Shown piece after piece: positions 1-8,847 of a stretch of DNA of 64,000 nucleotides. This DNA comes from SCRD01 sp046705285 (GTDB lineage: Bacteria; Acidobacteriota; Terriglobia; UBA7540): NCBI GenBank assembly GCA_046705285.1, contig JBJKQK010000168.1, positions 9,521 to 73,520 on the forward strand, given 5' to 3'. The translations under genes were made by a program, and so were the position numbers. Position 1 is the first letter of the stretch. Each line of letters begins with the position of its first letter. The notes beneath the pieces were generated by a model, which was not told the DNA's origin, ran no database searches, and worked only from the letters and a program-made list of their open reading frames with translations.

Positions 1-708
1 CGCCCGCATCTCATTCTGTATTCCCTCAACCTTCTGCTGGGCGTTCCGTTCCAACTCCAGAAGCACCATGTTTAGATGCTGTTGGAACGAAGTCTTCAAC
101 CGTTCCTTAACTTCCTCAACATGCGGCCCCAGTGACTTCTGAACTTCAGCCGGGACCGATGACATAGTCCCTTCAGTCATCAGCTTGATCCACTCAGCGA
201 ACTCATTCATCTTGCTTTGCAGCATCTCTTCAATACGGATCCTGGCCTGACTTGCCACTTCGTTCTGTTCCAGTTCCAGCCGCGCCTGCAACTTCGTGCG
301 AAACTCGTTGGCAAGGTTGTCCAGCCGAGCGTTCATTTCTTTTTCGATCGGATCCAGAACAGTGTGGCTTGTGCCGTGAACATTCTTAGAAATCTCTGCG
401 GCCGAGGCGGAGGCGAATCCCTCCAACTCGTTTCGAATGCGGTCCTTCAATGTCTTGAAGCCCAATCGAAGAGACCCGTCGCCGTCCTTTTTCGTGTCAA
501 CTGCGACTCCAGGCAGGGTGACCCCGGACAATTCAGCTACCCCCCCCATCAGTTCCCGGAGAAGCCGCTGAGCCTGGTCCACTTGTTCCTGCCACTCACG
601 GCGCGCTTCCTGGATTTCAGAAAGAAGCGATTCTAGATCCGCTTGATTGTGCTTTTGCCCTCCGCGGATACCTCTCAGTTCCTGCACGAGAGACAGTGGC
701 GTATTCAT
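1..708 (-). CDS. Coiled-coil protein of unknown function (3' end beyond the window)
   Basis: An uninterrupted frame of 236 codons runs from an ATG at 708 to the window edge, so the C-terminus is missing. The start has a good ribosome site (GGAGGG, 4 nt before the ATG). The protein is rich in Glu, Gln, Lys, Arg and Ala, has few aromatic or glycine residues, and shows heptad-like spacing (residues about 15-50 and 125-236), so long helices or coiled coils are likely. I see no signal peptide or membrane segment. A run of eight C at 540-547 lies inside the frame without disrupting it. I do not recognise the family. The 387-nt upstream region carries an operator-like palindrome that may control it. 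Confidence 0.75.
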   Translation of the reverse strand, partial: MNTPLSLVQELRGIRGGQKHNQADLESLLSEIQEARREWQEQVDQAQRLLRELMGGVAELSGVTLPGVAVDTKKDGDGSLRLGFKTLKDRIRNELEGFASASAAEISKNVHGTSHTVLDPIEKEMNARLDNLANEFRTKLQARLELEQNEVASQARIRIEEMLQSKMNEFAEWIKLMTEGTMSSVPAEVQKSLGPHVEEVKERLKTSFQQHLNMVLLELERNAQQKVEGIQNEMRA

Positions 709-1095
709 TTTCCCTCCAGTGGACCCTTTACTCTCTGTTGTTGAGGTGTGACCAAGCCGGCTTGGCCAAAGACACTAGAAGAAAGGCATGTTTTCAAAAA
801 ATAGACGACCGACCGGGTGCGGTCTGGCATCCACACAACATCTGTCATTCGCTACCATGCCTTCCCCCCTCCCGGCTGGCGCTTCTGGCGACAGGTTAAC
901 AACCCATCAATAACACTAATCGCACTAAGACTCTAAGTCTCCTCACCACCAATCGCAACTGTACTATAGGACAGTTTTAGGACAGGTTTCGTTGGAACAG
1001 CCTAGTTCCCTTGTCTTTAGCAGCCTGAAATCATATCCCAGATTGCGCCTGGTAGCCCCTGGAAACCCAGCTTGGTATATTACCGTAGCCGATCT
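709..1095. other. Intergenic region with operator-like sequence
   Basis: This lies between the 3' end of the beta-CASP RNase gene and the start of the coiled-coil gene. I find no credible gene in it; the short frames present lack ribosome sites and protein-like composition. It holds the inverted and direct repeats at 957-985 and a weaker imperfect palindrome at about 924-938 (ACTAAGACTCTAAGT). The promoter of the coiled-coil gene should be here. Confidence 0.6.
957..985 (-). promoter_or_regulatory. Putative operator: 20-bp near-palindrome plus extra half-site
   Basis: Positions 957-976 read AACTGTACTATAGGACAGTT, a 20-bp inverted repeat with one mismatched pair. The half-site TAGGACAG at 967-974 recurs as a direct repeat at 978-985, 11 bp (about one helical turn) away. 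On the minus strand the centre contains TATAGT, a possible -10 hexamer, although no good -35 sits upstream. This arrangement is typical of a dimeric repressor site with an adjacent half-site. The regulator is unknown. Confidence 0.45.
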
Positions 1096-2490
1096 TCACC
1101 CTCCCAGCGAGACTCTCTCGAGGTATGAAGGGATCTCTGCCTTCCATCCAAGTTCCTGGGCAATCCTACCCTGGAGCCCCATGGCGGCATGCGGTTCACC
1201 ATGAGTGATGAATGTCTTCGTCGGGGCTGACGGGAATTTCCCAAGCCAGCCCATAATCTCGCTGTAGTCAGCATGTGCGCTCAAGTTCTCAACCGTTTCA
1301 ACATGAGCACGAACAGGTACCTGCTGGCCATGAATCTTAACCAATTCGGCGCCTGTCTGTATGGTGTGACCCCGGGTTCCCGGAGCCTGGAACCCCACGA
1401 AGAGGATCGTGTTGCGATGGTCGGGCAGGCACCGTACGAGGTGATGCAGAACCCTTCCCCCGGTGGCCATTCCGCTGGCAGAGATGATGATTGTTGGGTA
1501 GCGGCACTCATTCAGAGCCTTCGACTCTTCCACCGAACGATCAAAGTGGACATTCGGCTGGGCAAACAGCTTGTGCCCGCCCGATTCAAACTCATCCGTT
1601 TGAAGGTTGTGATCTTCGTGGTGCTTTCGATAAAGGTCCGTGGCGTCAATGGCCATAGGGCTGTCTACATGGATCGGCAGCTCTGCCAACTTATTCTCCT
1701 GAATCAGCATGCGGAACAAATAGAGGAGTTCCTGTGTCCGCCCAATCGCAAAAGACGGAATAATGACTGACCCGCCCCGCTCCGCAGTGCTCTCAATAAT
1801 CTGAGCAAGGCGCGCCTGGAAGTCATCCCTCGGGTGCAGCCGGTCTCCGTAGGTCGATTCGCACAAAAGGTAGTCGGCCGCATCTGGAATGGCAGGCTCA
1901 CGGATAATCAATTGAGGAAACCGGCCGACATCACCCGAGAACAGAACCCTGACCACCTTCCCTTTCTCGCGAACCGTAACTTCCACAATGCGCGCGCCAA
2001 GAATGTGTCCTGCGCGGAAAAACCTTAGTTCAAAGTGTGGTGAAAGTTCCAGAGGCTTAGCTTCATCAACCACCCGAAACAGCTCCAGTGACTGGAGCGC
2101 TTCGTCGTGCGTGTAAAGAGGAAGAGCAGGCTTATGCTTGCTGAAACCTTTCTTGTTGGCATATCGAGCGTCCTCTTCCTGCAGATGGCCTGAGTCTGGC
2201 AGGACCAGGTGCGAAAGGTCAACGGTCGCCGAAGAGGCCCATACCTCGCCCCTAAACCCTTCCTTCACCAGGCGCGGAATGTAGCCTGTGTGGTCCAGAT
2301 GAGCGTGGGTGAGAACCAGCCAGTGAATGCTGGATGGGTCCACGGGCAGAGGATTCCAGTTGCGAAGACGAAGTTCCTTATGTCCCTGAAAGAGCCCGCA
2401 ATCGATCATGAGACGCTCACCCGACGCCTCCAGCAGGTACTTGGACCCGGTCACGGTCCCTGTTGCACCGAGAAAGGTTAAATTGGGCAT
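1096..2490 (-). CDS. Beta-CASP metallo-beta-lactamase ribonuclease (COG1236 type)
   Basis: A 464-residue member of the metallo-beta-lactamase/beta-CASP nucleases, related to the CPSF73-like RNA-processing enzymes. The zinc motif HAHLDH is at residues 62-67, followed by GHILGA and SGDVGR. The beta-CASP part shows ESTYGDR, PSFAIGRTQE, LSAHAD and THGEPHAA, so all metal ligands appear intact. It probably cleaves RNA in the cytoplasm. Its ATG overlaps the stop codon of the upstream mutase gene by one base (TAATG), which indicates translational coupling. Why an RNase is coupled to an acyl-CoA mutase is not clear. Confidence 0.9.
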   Translation of the reverse strand: MPNLTFLGATGTVTGSKYLLEASGERLMIDCGLFQGHKELRLRNWNPLPVDPSSIHWLVLTHAHLDHTGYIPRLVKEGFRGEVWASSATVDLSHLVLPDSGHLQEEDARYANKKGFSKHKPALPLYTHDEALQSLELFRVVDEAKPLELSPHFELRFFRAGHILGARIVEVTVREKGKVVRVLFSGDVGRFPQLIIREPAIPDAADYLLCESTYGDRLHPRDDFQARLAQIIESTAERGGSVIIPSFAIGRTQELLYLFRMLIQENKLAELPIHVDSPMAIDATDLYRKHHEDHNLQTDEFESGGHKLFAQPNVHFDRSVEESKALNECRYPTIIISASGMATGGRVLHHLVRCLPDHRNTILFVGFQAPGTRGHTIQTGAELVKIHGQQVPVRAHVETVENLSAHADYSEIMGWLGKFPSAPTKTFITHGEPHAAMGLQGRIAQELGWKAEIPSYLERVSLGG

Positions 2491-4166
2491 TAGAGAACAA
2501 CCGCCTCCCTGTAATGGCCAAAAACCCCAGCCAGAACGCTGGAGATTTCTCCCACCGTTGAGTAAACCTTCACAGCCTCAAGAATTGCTGGCACCAGGTT
2601 GCGTTCGCTCCGTGCTGTTGCTTCAATCTCCCGGAGCGCGGCTTCGACCCTGGCGCGGTCGCGGCGATGCCGCAGCTTTTGCAATTGCTCGACCTGCCGG
2701 CGCTCGATCTCGGGATCGATCCGCATGATCGGAATTTCTTGCCTGGTCTCTTCCGGGTAGCGGTTGACTCCCACGATCACCTGAGAACCAGATTCGATCC
2801 TGGCCTGATATTCATAAGCTGCCTGCTGGATCTCATGCTGCACAAATCCTCTCTCAATCGCTGTCAGCATTCCACCCATGGCATCAATCTTCTTGAGATA
2901 GTCCTCTGCGGCCTGCTCGATTTCGTTGGTCCGCCTTTCGATCGTGTATGAGCCGCCAACAGGGTCAACGGTATTCGCAACCCCGCTTTCATAAGCGATA
3001 ATCTGCTGCGTGCGCAGCGCCAGCAGCGCCGAATCTTGCGTAGGCAGTGCCAGCGCCTCATCGCGCGAGTTGGAGTGGAGCGACTGAGTCCCGCCCAGCA
3101 CAGCCGCCAGAGCCTGCAGCGTCACCCTGACAAGGTTGGTGTCCGGTTGCTGCGCCGTGAGCGTGGACCCTGCCGTCTGCGTATGGAACCGGAACATCCA
3201 GGATCGAGGGTCTTGTGCTGCAAAACGCTCGTGCATGATGCGCGCCCACATCCGCCGGGCCGCGCGAAATTTGGCAATCTCCTCCAGGAAATTGTTGTGT
3301 GCGTTAAGGAAAAACGATACCCTTGGCGCAACCTCATCAACCCCAAGGCCACGCTCCCGTGCCGCTTCCACGTACGCGATACCGTTGCCCAGGGTAAAAG
3401 CGATTTCCTGCACCGCCGTTGCTCCGGCCTCCCGGATGTGATATCCACTTACGGAAATGGTGTTCCATTCCGGCGCATGGTCCCGGCAGAAAGAAAAGAT
3501 GTCAGTCACCAGGCGCATCGCCGGCTTGGGTGGATAGATGTAAGTTCCCCGCGCGATGTATTCTTTCAAAATATCGTTCTGAACGGTTCCCGAAAGATGT
3601 CTGAGGTCGATGCCCTGCTTTTCCGCAGCGGCAAAATACATTGCCAGCAGGATGGGAGCCGTGGCGTTGATCGTCATGGAAGTGGAAACGCGGTCGAGAG
3701 GGATTCCGTCGAAAAGCACCTCCATATCCTGGAGAGAATCAATGGCTACGCCAACACGGCCCACCTCGCCCTCAGCCTGCGCATGATCCGAATCCAGACC
3801 GATTTGCGTGGGCAAGTCAAAAGCTACGGAAAGCCCGGTCGTCCCCTTGGAAAGAAGATAGCGGTAACGCGCATTCGAGTCCCGTGCCGAACCAAAGCCT
3901 GCGTACTGGCGCATGGTCCATAACCGGCTGCGGTACTGACGGGGATAAATTCCTCGGGTGAAAGGAGAGCGGCCAGGAACGCCCAGATCCCGCTCGGCAT
4001 TCCAGTCCTTCAGGTCTTCGGGTCGGTCGAAATACTGCTCGGTATCGCTGGCTTGTTCAGCGCCAGGTTCCGGCACCTTCTTGCTGTGGCGAGATTTATC
4101 CATCGGGATGAGGTGGAACCGCTCACGCGACTGATCGCCGTGCGTTGCACGGGCGTTCAGGGGCAT
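2490..4166 (-). CDS. Acyl-CoA mutase large (catalytic) subunit, methylmalonyl-CoA mutase type
   Basis: A 558-residue TIM-barrel subunit of an adenosylcobalamin-dependent acyl-CoA mutase. Family motifs include RQYAGFGSA (86-94), FDLPTQIGLDSD (116-127), SMTIN and HSNSRDEA. Arg206 in EYIARGTY matches the Arg that binds the substrate carboxylate in methylmalonyl-CoA mutase, where isobutyryl-CoA mutases carry Gln, so a methylmalonyl-like substrate is favoured. The C-terminal B12-binding domain is absent and must be encoded elsewhere as a small subunit. The start at 4166 lies 3 nt after the stop of the preceding membrane-protein gene. An alternative start is Met22. Confidence 0.9.
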   Translation of the reverse strand: MPLNARATHGDQSRERFHLIPMDKSRHSKKVPEPGAEQASDTEQYFDRPEDLKDWNAERDLGVPGRSPFTRGIYPRQYRSRLWTMRQYAGFGSARDSNARYRYLLSKGTTGLSVAFDLPTQIGLDSDHAQAEGEVGRVGVAIDSLQDMEVLFDGIPLDRVSTSMTINATAPILLAMYFAAAEKQGIDLRHLSGTVQNDILKEYIARGTYIYPPKPAMRLVTDIFSFCRDHAPEWNTISVSGYHIREAGATAVQEIAFTLGNGIAYVEAARERGLGVDEVAPRVSFFLNAHNNFLEEIAKFRAARRMWARIMHERFAAQDPRSWMFRFHTQTAGSTLTAQQPDTNLVRVTLQALAAVLGGTQSLHSNSRDEALALPTQDSALLALRTQQIIAYESGVANTVDPVGGSYTIERRTNEIEQAAEDYLKKIDAMGGMLTAIERGFVQHEIQQAAYEYQARIESGSQVIVGVNRYPEETRQEIPIMRIDPEIERRQVEQLQKLRHRRDRARVEAALREIEATARSERNLVPAILEAVKVYSTVGEISSVLAGVFGHYREAVVL

Positions 4167-4169
4167 GTA

Positions 4170-4427
4170 TCATCGCACACTGCGGGCTTTCACAAAAGTA
4201 TATAGGCAGAAGATGAACAGCAAAAAAGTGAAAGCAATGCTCACTATTACAATCGCAAAGCTCAACGGCCCTTGGCCGGGCATCGTTTGATACTCCTGCC
4301 ACAGTTTCAGTGAAACCGTTACCATGCCTATTGTCATAAACAGGAATACTGCGCCAATCAGCAAATGGAACAATTGCTGCGCCCGCCGGAACAGGCGCCT
4401 CGTTAGCGAGTTCGAGTCATCTGACAT
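4170..4427 (-). CDS. Small two-helix membrane protein
   Basis: An 85-residue protein with two hydrophobic segments (about residues 20-43 and 55-78) separated by a short polar loop, and basic residues at both ends (RRLFRR near the start, VKARSVR at the end). An inside-inside hairpin topology is likely. I chose the ATG at 4427 because the in-frame sequence upstream runs antisense to the gene starting at 4596 and does not look like protein. The stop lies 3 nt before the mutase start, so it probably heads the mutase-RNase transcript. I do not recognise the family. Confidence 0.6.
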   Translation of the reverse strand: MSDDSNSLTRRLFRRAQQLFHLLIGAVFLFMTIGMVTVSLKLWQEYQTMPGQGPLSFAIVIVSIAFTFLLFIFCLYTFVKARSVR

Positions 4428-4595
4428 AATCCTGCCGGCCTCTTGCCGAATCGGAAGAATTCCAACATTTCGATGGTAGGCCCAACCGTTTCCGGCGTCA
4501 ATCACCACTCGACCAGCTTCCTGCCTTGACACTCCCGCAAGACGAAACATAGAATGCAAGTAGGGCGTTAAGAATCGGAGTCCAAAGGGTGATTT

Positions 4596-4895
4596 TTGGA
4601 GCTTGACGACAATTTCAAACGGCTGATCAAGGAGCTTGGTCAGGCCATCAACGAGTCCCTGGCAGACTCCGATAACATCTCTGACGTCATGGGCCGCATT
4701 CGTGCCGCGGGATATGATCTTTTCCTGGTTCTGGAAGTAACCATTGGATTCAACAAGCACGGTGAAGTCAGCACAGTACACCGTCAAGACATTTCCACAG
4801 AGCCCCATGAGGGTGAACCCGAATTCCTCCTTTCACCACAGGATGCGCAGTTTCTGCGCTCCCTCAAGATTGTCGTCGAAAACGACGAGGACTAG
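4596..4895 (+). CDS. Small acidic conserved-type protein, TTG start
   Basis: A 99-residue soluble protein rich in Asp and Glu, with no signal peptide. The frame begins at TTG (4596-4598), preceded by an AAAGGGTG ribosome site at suitable distance; no upstream ATG fits. Balanced composition, amphipathic stretches and an acidic tail support a real gene. It lies upstream of the MEMO-family gene on the same strand, about 130 nt away, so co-transcription is possible. I do not recognise the family and give no function. Confidence 0.65.
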   Translation: MELDDNFKRLIKELGQAINESLADSDNISDVMGRIRAAGYDLFLVLEVTIGFNKHGEVSTVHRQDISTEPHEGEPEFLLSPQDAQFLRSLKIVVENDED

Positions 4896-5024
4896 GCTAC
4901 CATCTTTGGGCCACTGAACGCCGGCTCGTGGCAGAAGACGGCCAGCCAGCTGAACGGCCTCAGCCTCATAGATTGGCCCCTGCGGGGACTTGACAACCCC
5001 CCGGCAGATGCCTACGATTTTCTC

Positions 5025-5852
5025 ATGGATCCCCCACAAGTGCGTTCTCCGGTTGTAGCCGGGCGTTTCTATCCCCGCACGCGCGATTCTCTCTTGCGCG
5101 AGGTTGATCGATATCTGGGACCGCAGTCCGGAGATGAAAAGACGTTTGAGGCAGCCATTGGCTGCGTCGTACCGCACGCAGGTTACATGTACTCTGGCCC
5201 TGTCGCAGGTGCCGTTTACCGCCTCCTCCCCTCACGCTCGCGTTATGTGATTCTGGGCCCAAACCACTGGGGCCGCGGGGCGCCGTTGGCCATCATGTCA
5301 GATGGATACTGGCTCACGCCGCTCGGCCAGGTTCCGCTGGACGCGGAACTCGCTGGCAATATCCGGGAAAAATGCCCACCGCTGGCCGAGGACGCAGAAG
5401 CGCATTCCGGCGAACACTCGCTGGAAGTCCAACTCCCCTTTTTGCAGCGGCAGGCTGGGGCGTTTACACTCGTTCCCATAACAATTGGATTAGCGGATTA
5501 TGCCTCGCTGGATCTTTTAGGACGAGCTGTCGCAGATGCAATCAGGCGTTCGCCGGGACCCGTAATGATTGTCGCTTCGAGCGATATGAACCACTATGAA
5601 TCCGACGATGTCACACGGCTAAAGGATGAGAAAGCTATTGAGAAAGTCCTGGAGCTTGATCCCCGAGGATTGCTGGAGGTCATTCGAAACGAAAATATCT
5701 CGATGTGCGGTTATGCCCCGACGGTCACGATGCTGACTGCCGCTAAGGAACTTGGCGCCCGCGAAGCCCGTTTGATCAGGCACGCTACTTCTGCGGACAC
5801 CGGCGGAGATTCGGATTCCGTCGTGGGATATGCTGGAATTATTGTTTATTAG
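5025..5852 (+). CDS. amrB: AmmeMemoRadiSam system protein B (MEMO1 family)
   Basis: A 275-residue MEMO1-family protein, whose fold resembles LigB-type non-heme dioxygenases. Conserved pieces include VAGRFYP near the N-terminus, VPHAGYMYSGPVAG, GPNHWG, EHSLEVQLPFL and SSDMNHYES, which bear the expected His and Asp residues. Proteins of this family often occur with a radical SAM enzyme and an AMMECR1 protein. Neither partner is in this window, so they must lie elsewhere or be absent. The biochemical role of the bacterial system is still poorly defined. Length is usual for the family. Confidence 0.9.
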   Translation: MDPPQVRSPVVAGRFYPRTRDSLLREVDRYLGPQSGDEKTFEAAIGCVVPHAGYMYSGPVAGAVYRLLPSRSRYVILGPNHWGRGAPLAIMSDGYWLTPLGQVPLDAELAGNIREKCPPLAEDAEAHSGEHSLEVQLPFLQRQAGAFTLVPITIGLADYASLDLLGRAVADAIRRSPGPVMIVASSDMNHYESDDVTRLKDEKAIEKVLELDPRGLLEVIRNENISMCGYAPTVTMLTAAKELGAREARLIRHATSADTGGDSDSVVGYAGIIVY

Positions 5853-5894
5853 CCTTCTTGCACGCAGCAAATCCTTCACAAGCGAATACTGTCA

Positions 5895-7844
5895 TCAGTG
5901 ATGTGGGCCGCGCGCGCCGCCACCACCTCCCATACCGCCCCGCATGGAGCCGCCCATTGGTGCTGCAGGTTGACCCATGCCTTGGCCTCCGCCGAATCCA
6001 CCCGATGGCGGGCGAGATTCCGGGGCTTGCTGGACAGGCTGCTGCGACATGCCAAATTGCTGGTTCACTTTCATCCGCCCGTGCGCCTGAGATTTCTCCA
6101 TCCGCTGCATTCCTTCTATCCGCTTGCGCCATTGAGAGTTCTCCACCGATTGATTTATTTGATTCGTTCCCGGAAATCTTTCATGGCGAACAGCCGGCTT
6201 ACGAACTTCCCGAAAAGCGGTCATTCCAGACCCGTTCCCCGAAGGCCGCACAGTTGGCAAAAGTGCACGAGAGTCGCGCATCGCGCCCCCATGAGTTCCC
6301 ATGCTTGAGATAGGGATTGCAGTCAGTCGACCAGGCGCAATCCCGGGACGGGAATTCGTACGTGCCAGCCCCATCCGGCCAGGCAACAGCATGTCATTGT
6401 TGACGCCGGCAGTACCCCGAGCAGAGCCGGATGGACGGCCTGAGGGCGTTCTCACCATCGAGTGGCCTCGCGCGCTAAAAGCAGGCGCATGAGGCCGCAC
6501 ATCCCAAGCTCCAGGAATAGAAGACCTTGCAAAAATCATAGTTGGCGCAGCGCCGATCCGGCGGGCACGAGCACCTGGGCTCCCCCTTTCCGAGCTTGAA
6601 GCAAATGGAGAGCCCGTCAAGGCAGGCCCCGGCAATCGCAGACTCCTGGTGAGAGGAGCTGTTGGCGAAGCAACCAGGCGTCCGTGGAAAGGATTTTTCC
6701 CCAAGACGTTGTTGGGAGAAATCGGCGTTCCGCTCTGGAATGTATTGATGCTCACCACGGTCGAACAATTCTGGCCACTCGGGCAGCGAATTGCTGTGCT
6801 GGGACCATGGAGATACGGCCTGGGCGCCCAACCAACCCAACTGGGTCCCTGGTACCAGGTAACCAATCCCGGCGACCAGTACGAAAAACTGCCGGGCAGC
6901 CAGCACCACCCGGAACCCGCCGGATAGATCCAACTGCCGTAATGGAAAGGAAGCCATCCCCAAGGAAGGGCGGAGATCCACGTATATCCAAAACCGGGAT
7001 ACCAGGACCAACGGCCAATGGAATAGGGGGACCATGCGGCACCCATCATAGGCGACCAGCAACTACCGTACCCCGGCAGGTCGTTCCAGGCACCGTAGTA
7101 GAAAAGTTCATTCCACCCATAAAGTGAGTTTCCTGCCGACAATCCGGTGCGACCAGGTCCACCCCCCTTAGTGGCGACAGTCTGAGCCTGCTGGCGCTTG
7201 TTCACCCAACGATCCCAGGCATCCTCGGTGATGCCGTCACTAACCTGGAACGTGTTCGCGCTGCCGGGAACCAGTTTAACGACCTGGTTCTTTGCAATTG
7301 TTCCACTCCCGTAAGGGCTTCGGAGGCCGACTTCACCCCTGAAAACCTCCAACCTCTGGCCTCCCTGATTCATATCGATACGAAACATCGATTGGCCGAC
7401 CGGAGAATAGGCCGCACCGGCGGCTTGAACGTCGTAGACATCACCTCGTTCTGGCATCACAGCGAACGTAGCGTAACCCCGCACGAGGGTCATGTGGTTG
7501 ATCTTGCCGCCCTCAGGCGACAAAGAGAGGTTGGTAAAGTCAAGCTCGCTTGACTCGCCCAAGCGCGCTGTGGAACCGTTTTCAAATTCGACTTCCGCGA
7601 AACTATTAGCGGCCGTCGCGACCTTGAAGCCCTGCTCGATGGGGGTGTTAACAAAGGCTTGGGCCCACTCATCAACGTCGGGACGGTATACCGTTACCGT
7701 ACCGTCCACAAAGCTGAGGCGCACGATGCGAACTTGTGAGTTGGACTGCGCTGGTGAGGGAATAGAACAGAGGATTGACGTTATGAATACTGCAGTAAGC
7801 AAGACCAGCAGCCTGCATCCCCAGGGCGAACTATTGCCTTTCAT
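5895..7844 (-). CDS. Exported FecR-domain protein with Trp/Tyr/Gly-rich and Gly-rich regions (DUF6600-like)
   Basis: A 649-residue exported protein. The ATG at 7844 is preceded by a perfect AGGAGGTG; a longer in-frame start exists but has no ribosome site. The order is: signal peptide (hydrophobic residues about 10-30, ending near PSPAQS); FecR-like beta domain (about 40-190: VTVYRP, FAEVEFENGSTARLG, FRGEVGL); a Trp/Tyr/Gly-rich repeat region (about 240-350) like DUF6600; a low-complexity Ser/Pro/Arg region; and a Gly/Met-rich tail. No sigma/anti-sigma genes adjoin it, so it is probably an envelope protein and not a FecR signalling protein. Function is unknown. Confidence 0.8.
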   Translation of the reverse strand: MKGNSSPWGCRLLVLLTAVFITSILCSIPSPAQSNSQVRIVRLSFVDGTVTVYRPDVDEWAQAFVNTPIEQGFKVATAANSFAEVEFENGSTARLGESSELDFTNLSLSPEGGKINHMTLVRGYATFAVMPERGDVYDVQAAGAAYSPVGQSMFRIDMNQGGQRLEVFRGEVGLRSPYGSGTIAKNQVVKLVPGSANTFQVSDGITEDAWDRWVNKRQQAQTVATKGGGPGRTGLSAGNSLYGWNELFYYGAWNDLPGYGSCWSPMMGAAWSPYSIGRWSWYPGFGYTWISALPWGWLPFHYGSWIYPAGSGWCWLPGSFSYWSPGLVTWYQGPSWVGWAPRPYLHGPSTAIRCPSGQNCSTVVSINTFQSGTPISPNNVLGKNPFHGRLVASPTAPLTRSLRLPGPALTGSPFASSSERGSPGARARRIGAAPTMIFARSSIPGAWDVRPHAPAFSARGHSMVRTPSGRPSGSARGTAGVNNDMLLPGRMGLARTNSRPGIAPGRLTAIPISSMGTHGGAMRDSRALLPTVRPSGNGSGMTAFREVRKPAVRHERFPGTNQINQSVENSQWRKRIEGMQRMEKSQAHGRMKVNQQFGMSQQPVQQAPESRPPSGGFGGGQGMGQPAAPMGGSMRGGMGGGGGARGPHH

Positions 7845-7949
7845 GGGACACCTCCTAGGCTGGCATACAGAAAACCCTGTTTCATCATACACCAGCCCAC
7901 TCAGGGTTGCGATCAAAAACAGTGAATGTTTCTCAATGGCGGGTGGAAT

Positions 7950-8678
7950 TCAAAATCGGTGCCGGTCCAATTTGTGCGAATCCTTGGAGTCCTGGATGCG
8001 GCGAAGGATGTCTTCTGCCCGCACCTGAGCAATGTGAAGGTACTGCGGGTCACCGGCGATTTTTTCGAGGATCGGCACCATCAACTGGGGATCGACCAGG
8101 GCATTGTTGTCGAGGTCGATTTCAACCTCATTCAGGGCGGAAGGCAAGCCAAGTACGTCATACCGGGAAGATAATTCCAGCGCGCCAATGTGTTGTTCGA
8201 CGTTTGCGATACCGTCAAACATGGTCAGCAGGTCTTCCGCACTCTTGTTCCGTGTGTAATTAAACTGCACCTTGTTTTCCTGGCCGTCGTGACGGTAGAT
8301 GAAGGTCTTCGTGCCCATGTTGGCGACCCTCCTGCTACTTTCGAGCTTGATGGAATGGAAATCGCCAAGCGAAGCCGCCATCCGGAACAGTTCGCGTGTC
8401 GTACTCGGGGAAAGCTTCAACGCGCGCGGCCTTGGGGATTCACTGAGCTGCCGCCCATCATAAGTGCCGACGCCGTTTGAATTCACAGTGATCGCAGTAT
8501 ACTCCGGCACGCTGCCCTTCATCACCTTGGTGTAAATCAAGGTCGCCGCATTTCCGGCTCGCTGCGCATAAAGGGCTGCAGAGGAGAGAGCCACCAGGGC
8601 AAGGAAGGACATCGCCTGGCGAAGTATTCGCCGGTAAGTACCGCTGCCAGAACATGTTGGGTTTGGGCCCTGCTCCAT
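7950..8678 (-). CDS. Exported protein of unknown function
   Basis: A 242-residue protein with an N-terminal hydrophobic stretch (SFLALVALSSAALYAQ) after a basic segment RRILRQ, reading as a signal peptide. I chose the ATG at 8678 because it gives a normal signal-peptide n-region; a GTG at 8720 would add 14 residues, and a later ATG leaves only the hydrophobic core. The mature part is soluble and mixed alpha/beta, and ends in a charged helical segment. It lies just upstream of the FecR-domain gene on the same strand, with about 105 nt between. I do not recognise a family. Confidence 0.7.
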   Translation of the reverse strand: MEQGPNPTCSGSGTYRRILRQAMSFLALVALSSAALYAQRAGNAATLIYTKVMKGSVPEYTAITVNSNGVGTYDGRQLSESPRPRALKLSPSTTRELFRMAASLGDFHSIKLESSRRVANMGTKTFIYRHDGQENKVQFNYTRNKSAEDLLTMFDGIANVEQHIGALELSSRYDVLGLPSALNEVEIDLDNNALVDPQLMVPILEKIAGDPQYLHIAQVRAEDILRRIQDSKDSHKLDRHRF

Positions 8679-8847
8679 ATCGTTGACTGCGGATGTCCCG
8701 GAGGCTGATTCGGGCGCCACTATTTACAAAGCTCTCTGCCCCGGCCCGTGCACCCGCGACCCCTCGATTCGCAACCAATCCTCATCGTACGGGAACCCAA
8801 GCAAACAGGTGGCTGTAATCACTGAGGCGTGGCCAGTCGCTGCTCTT

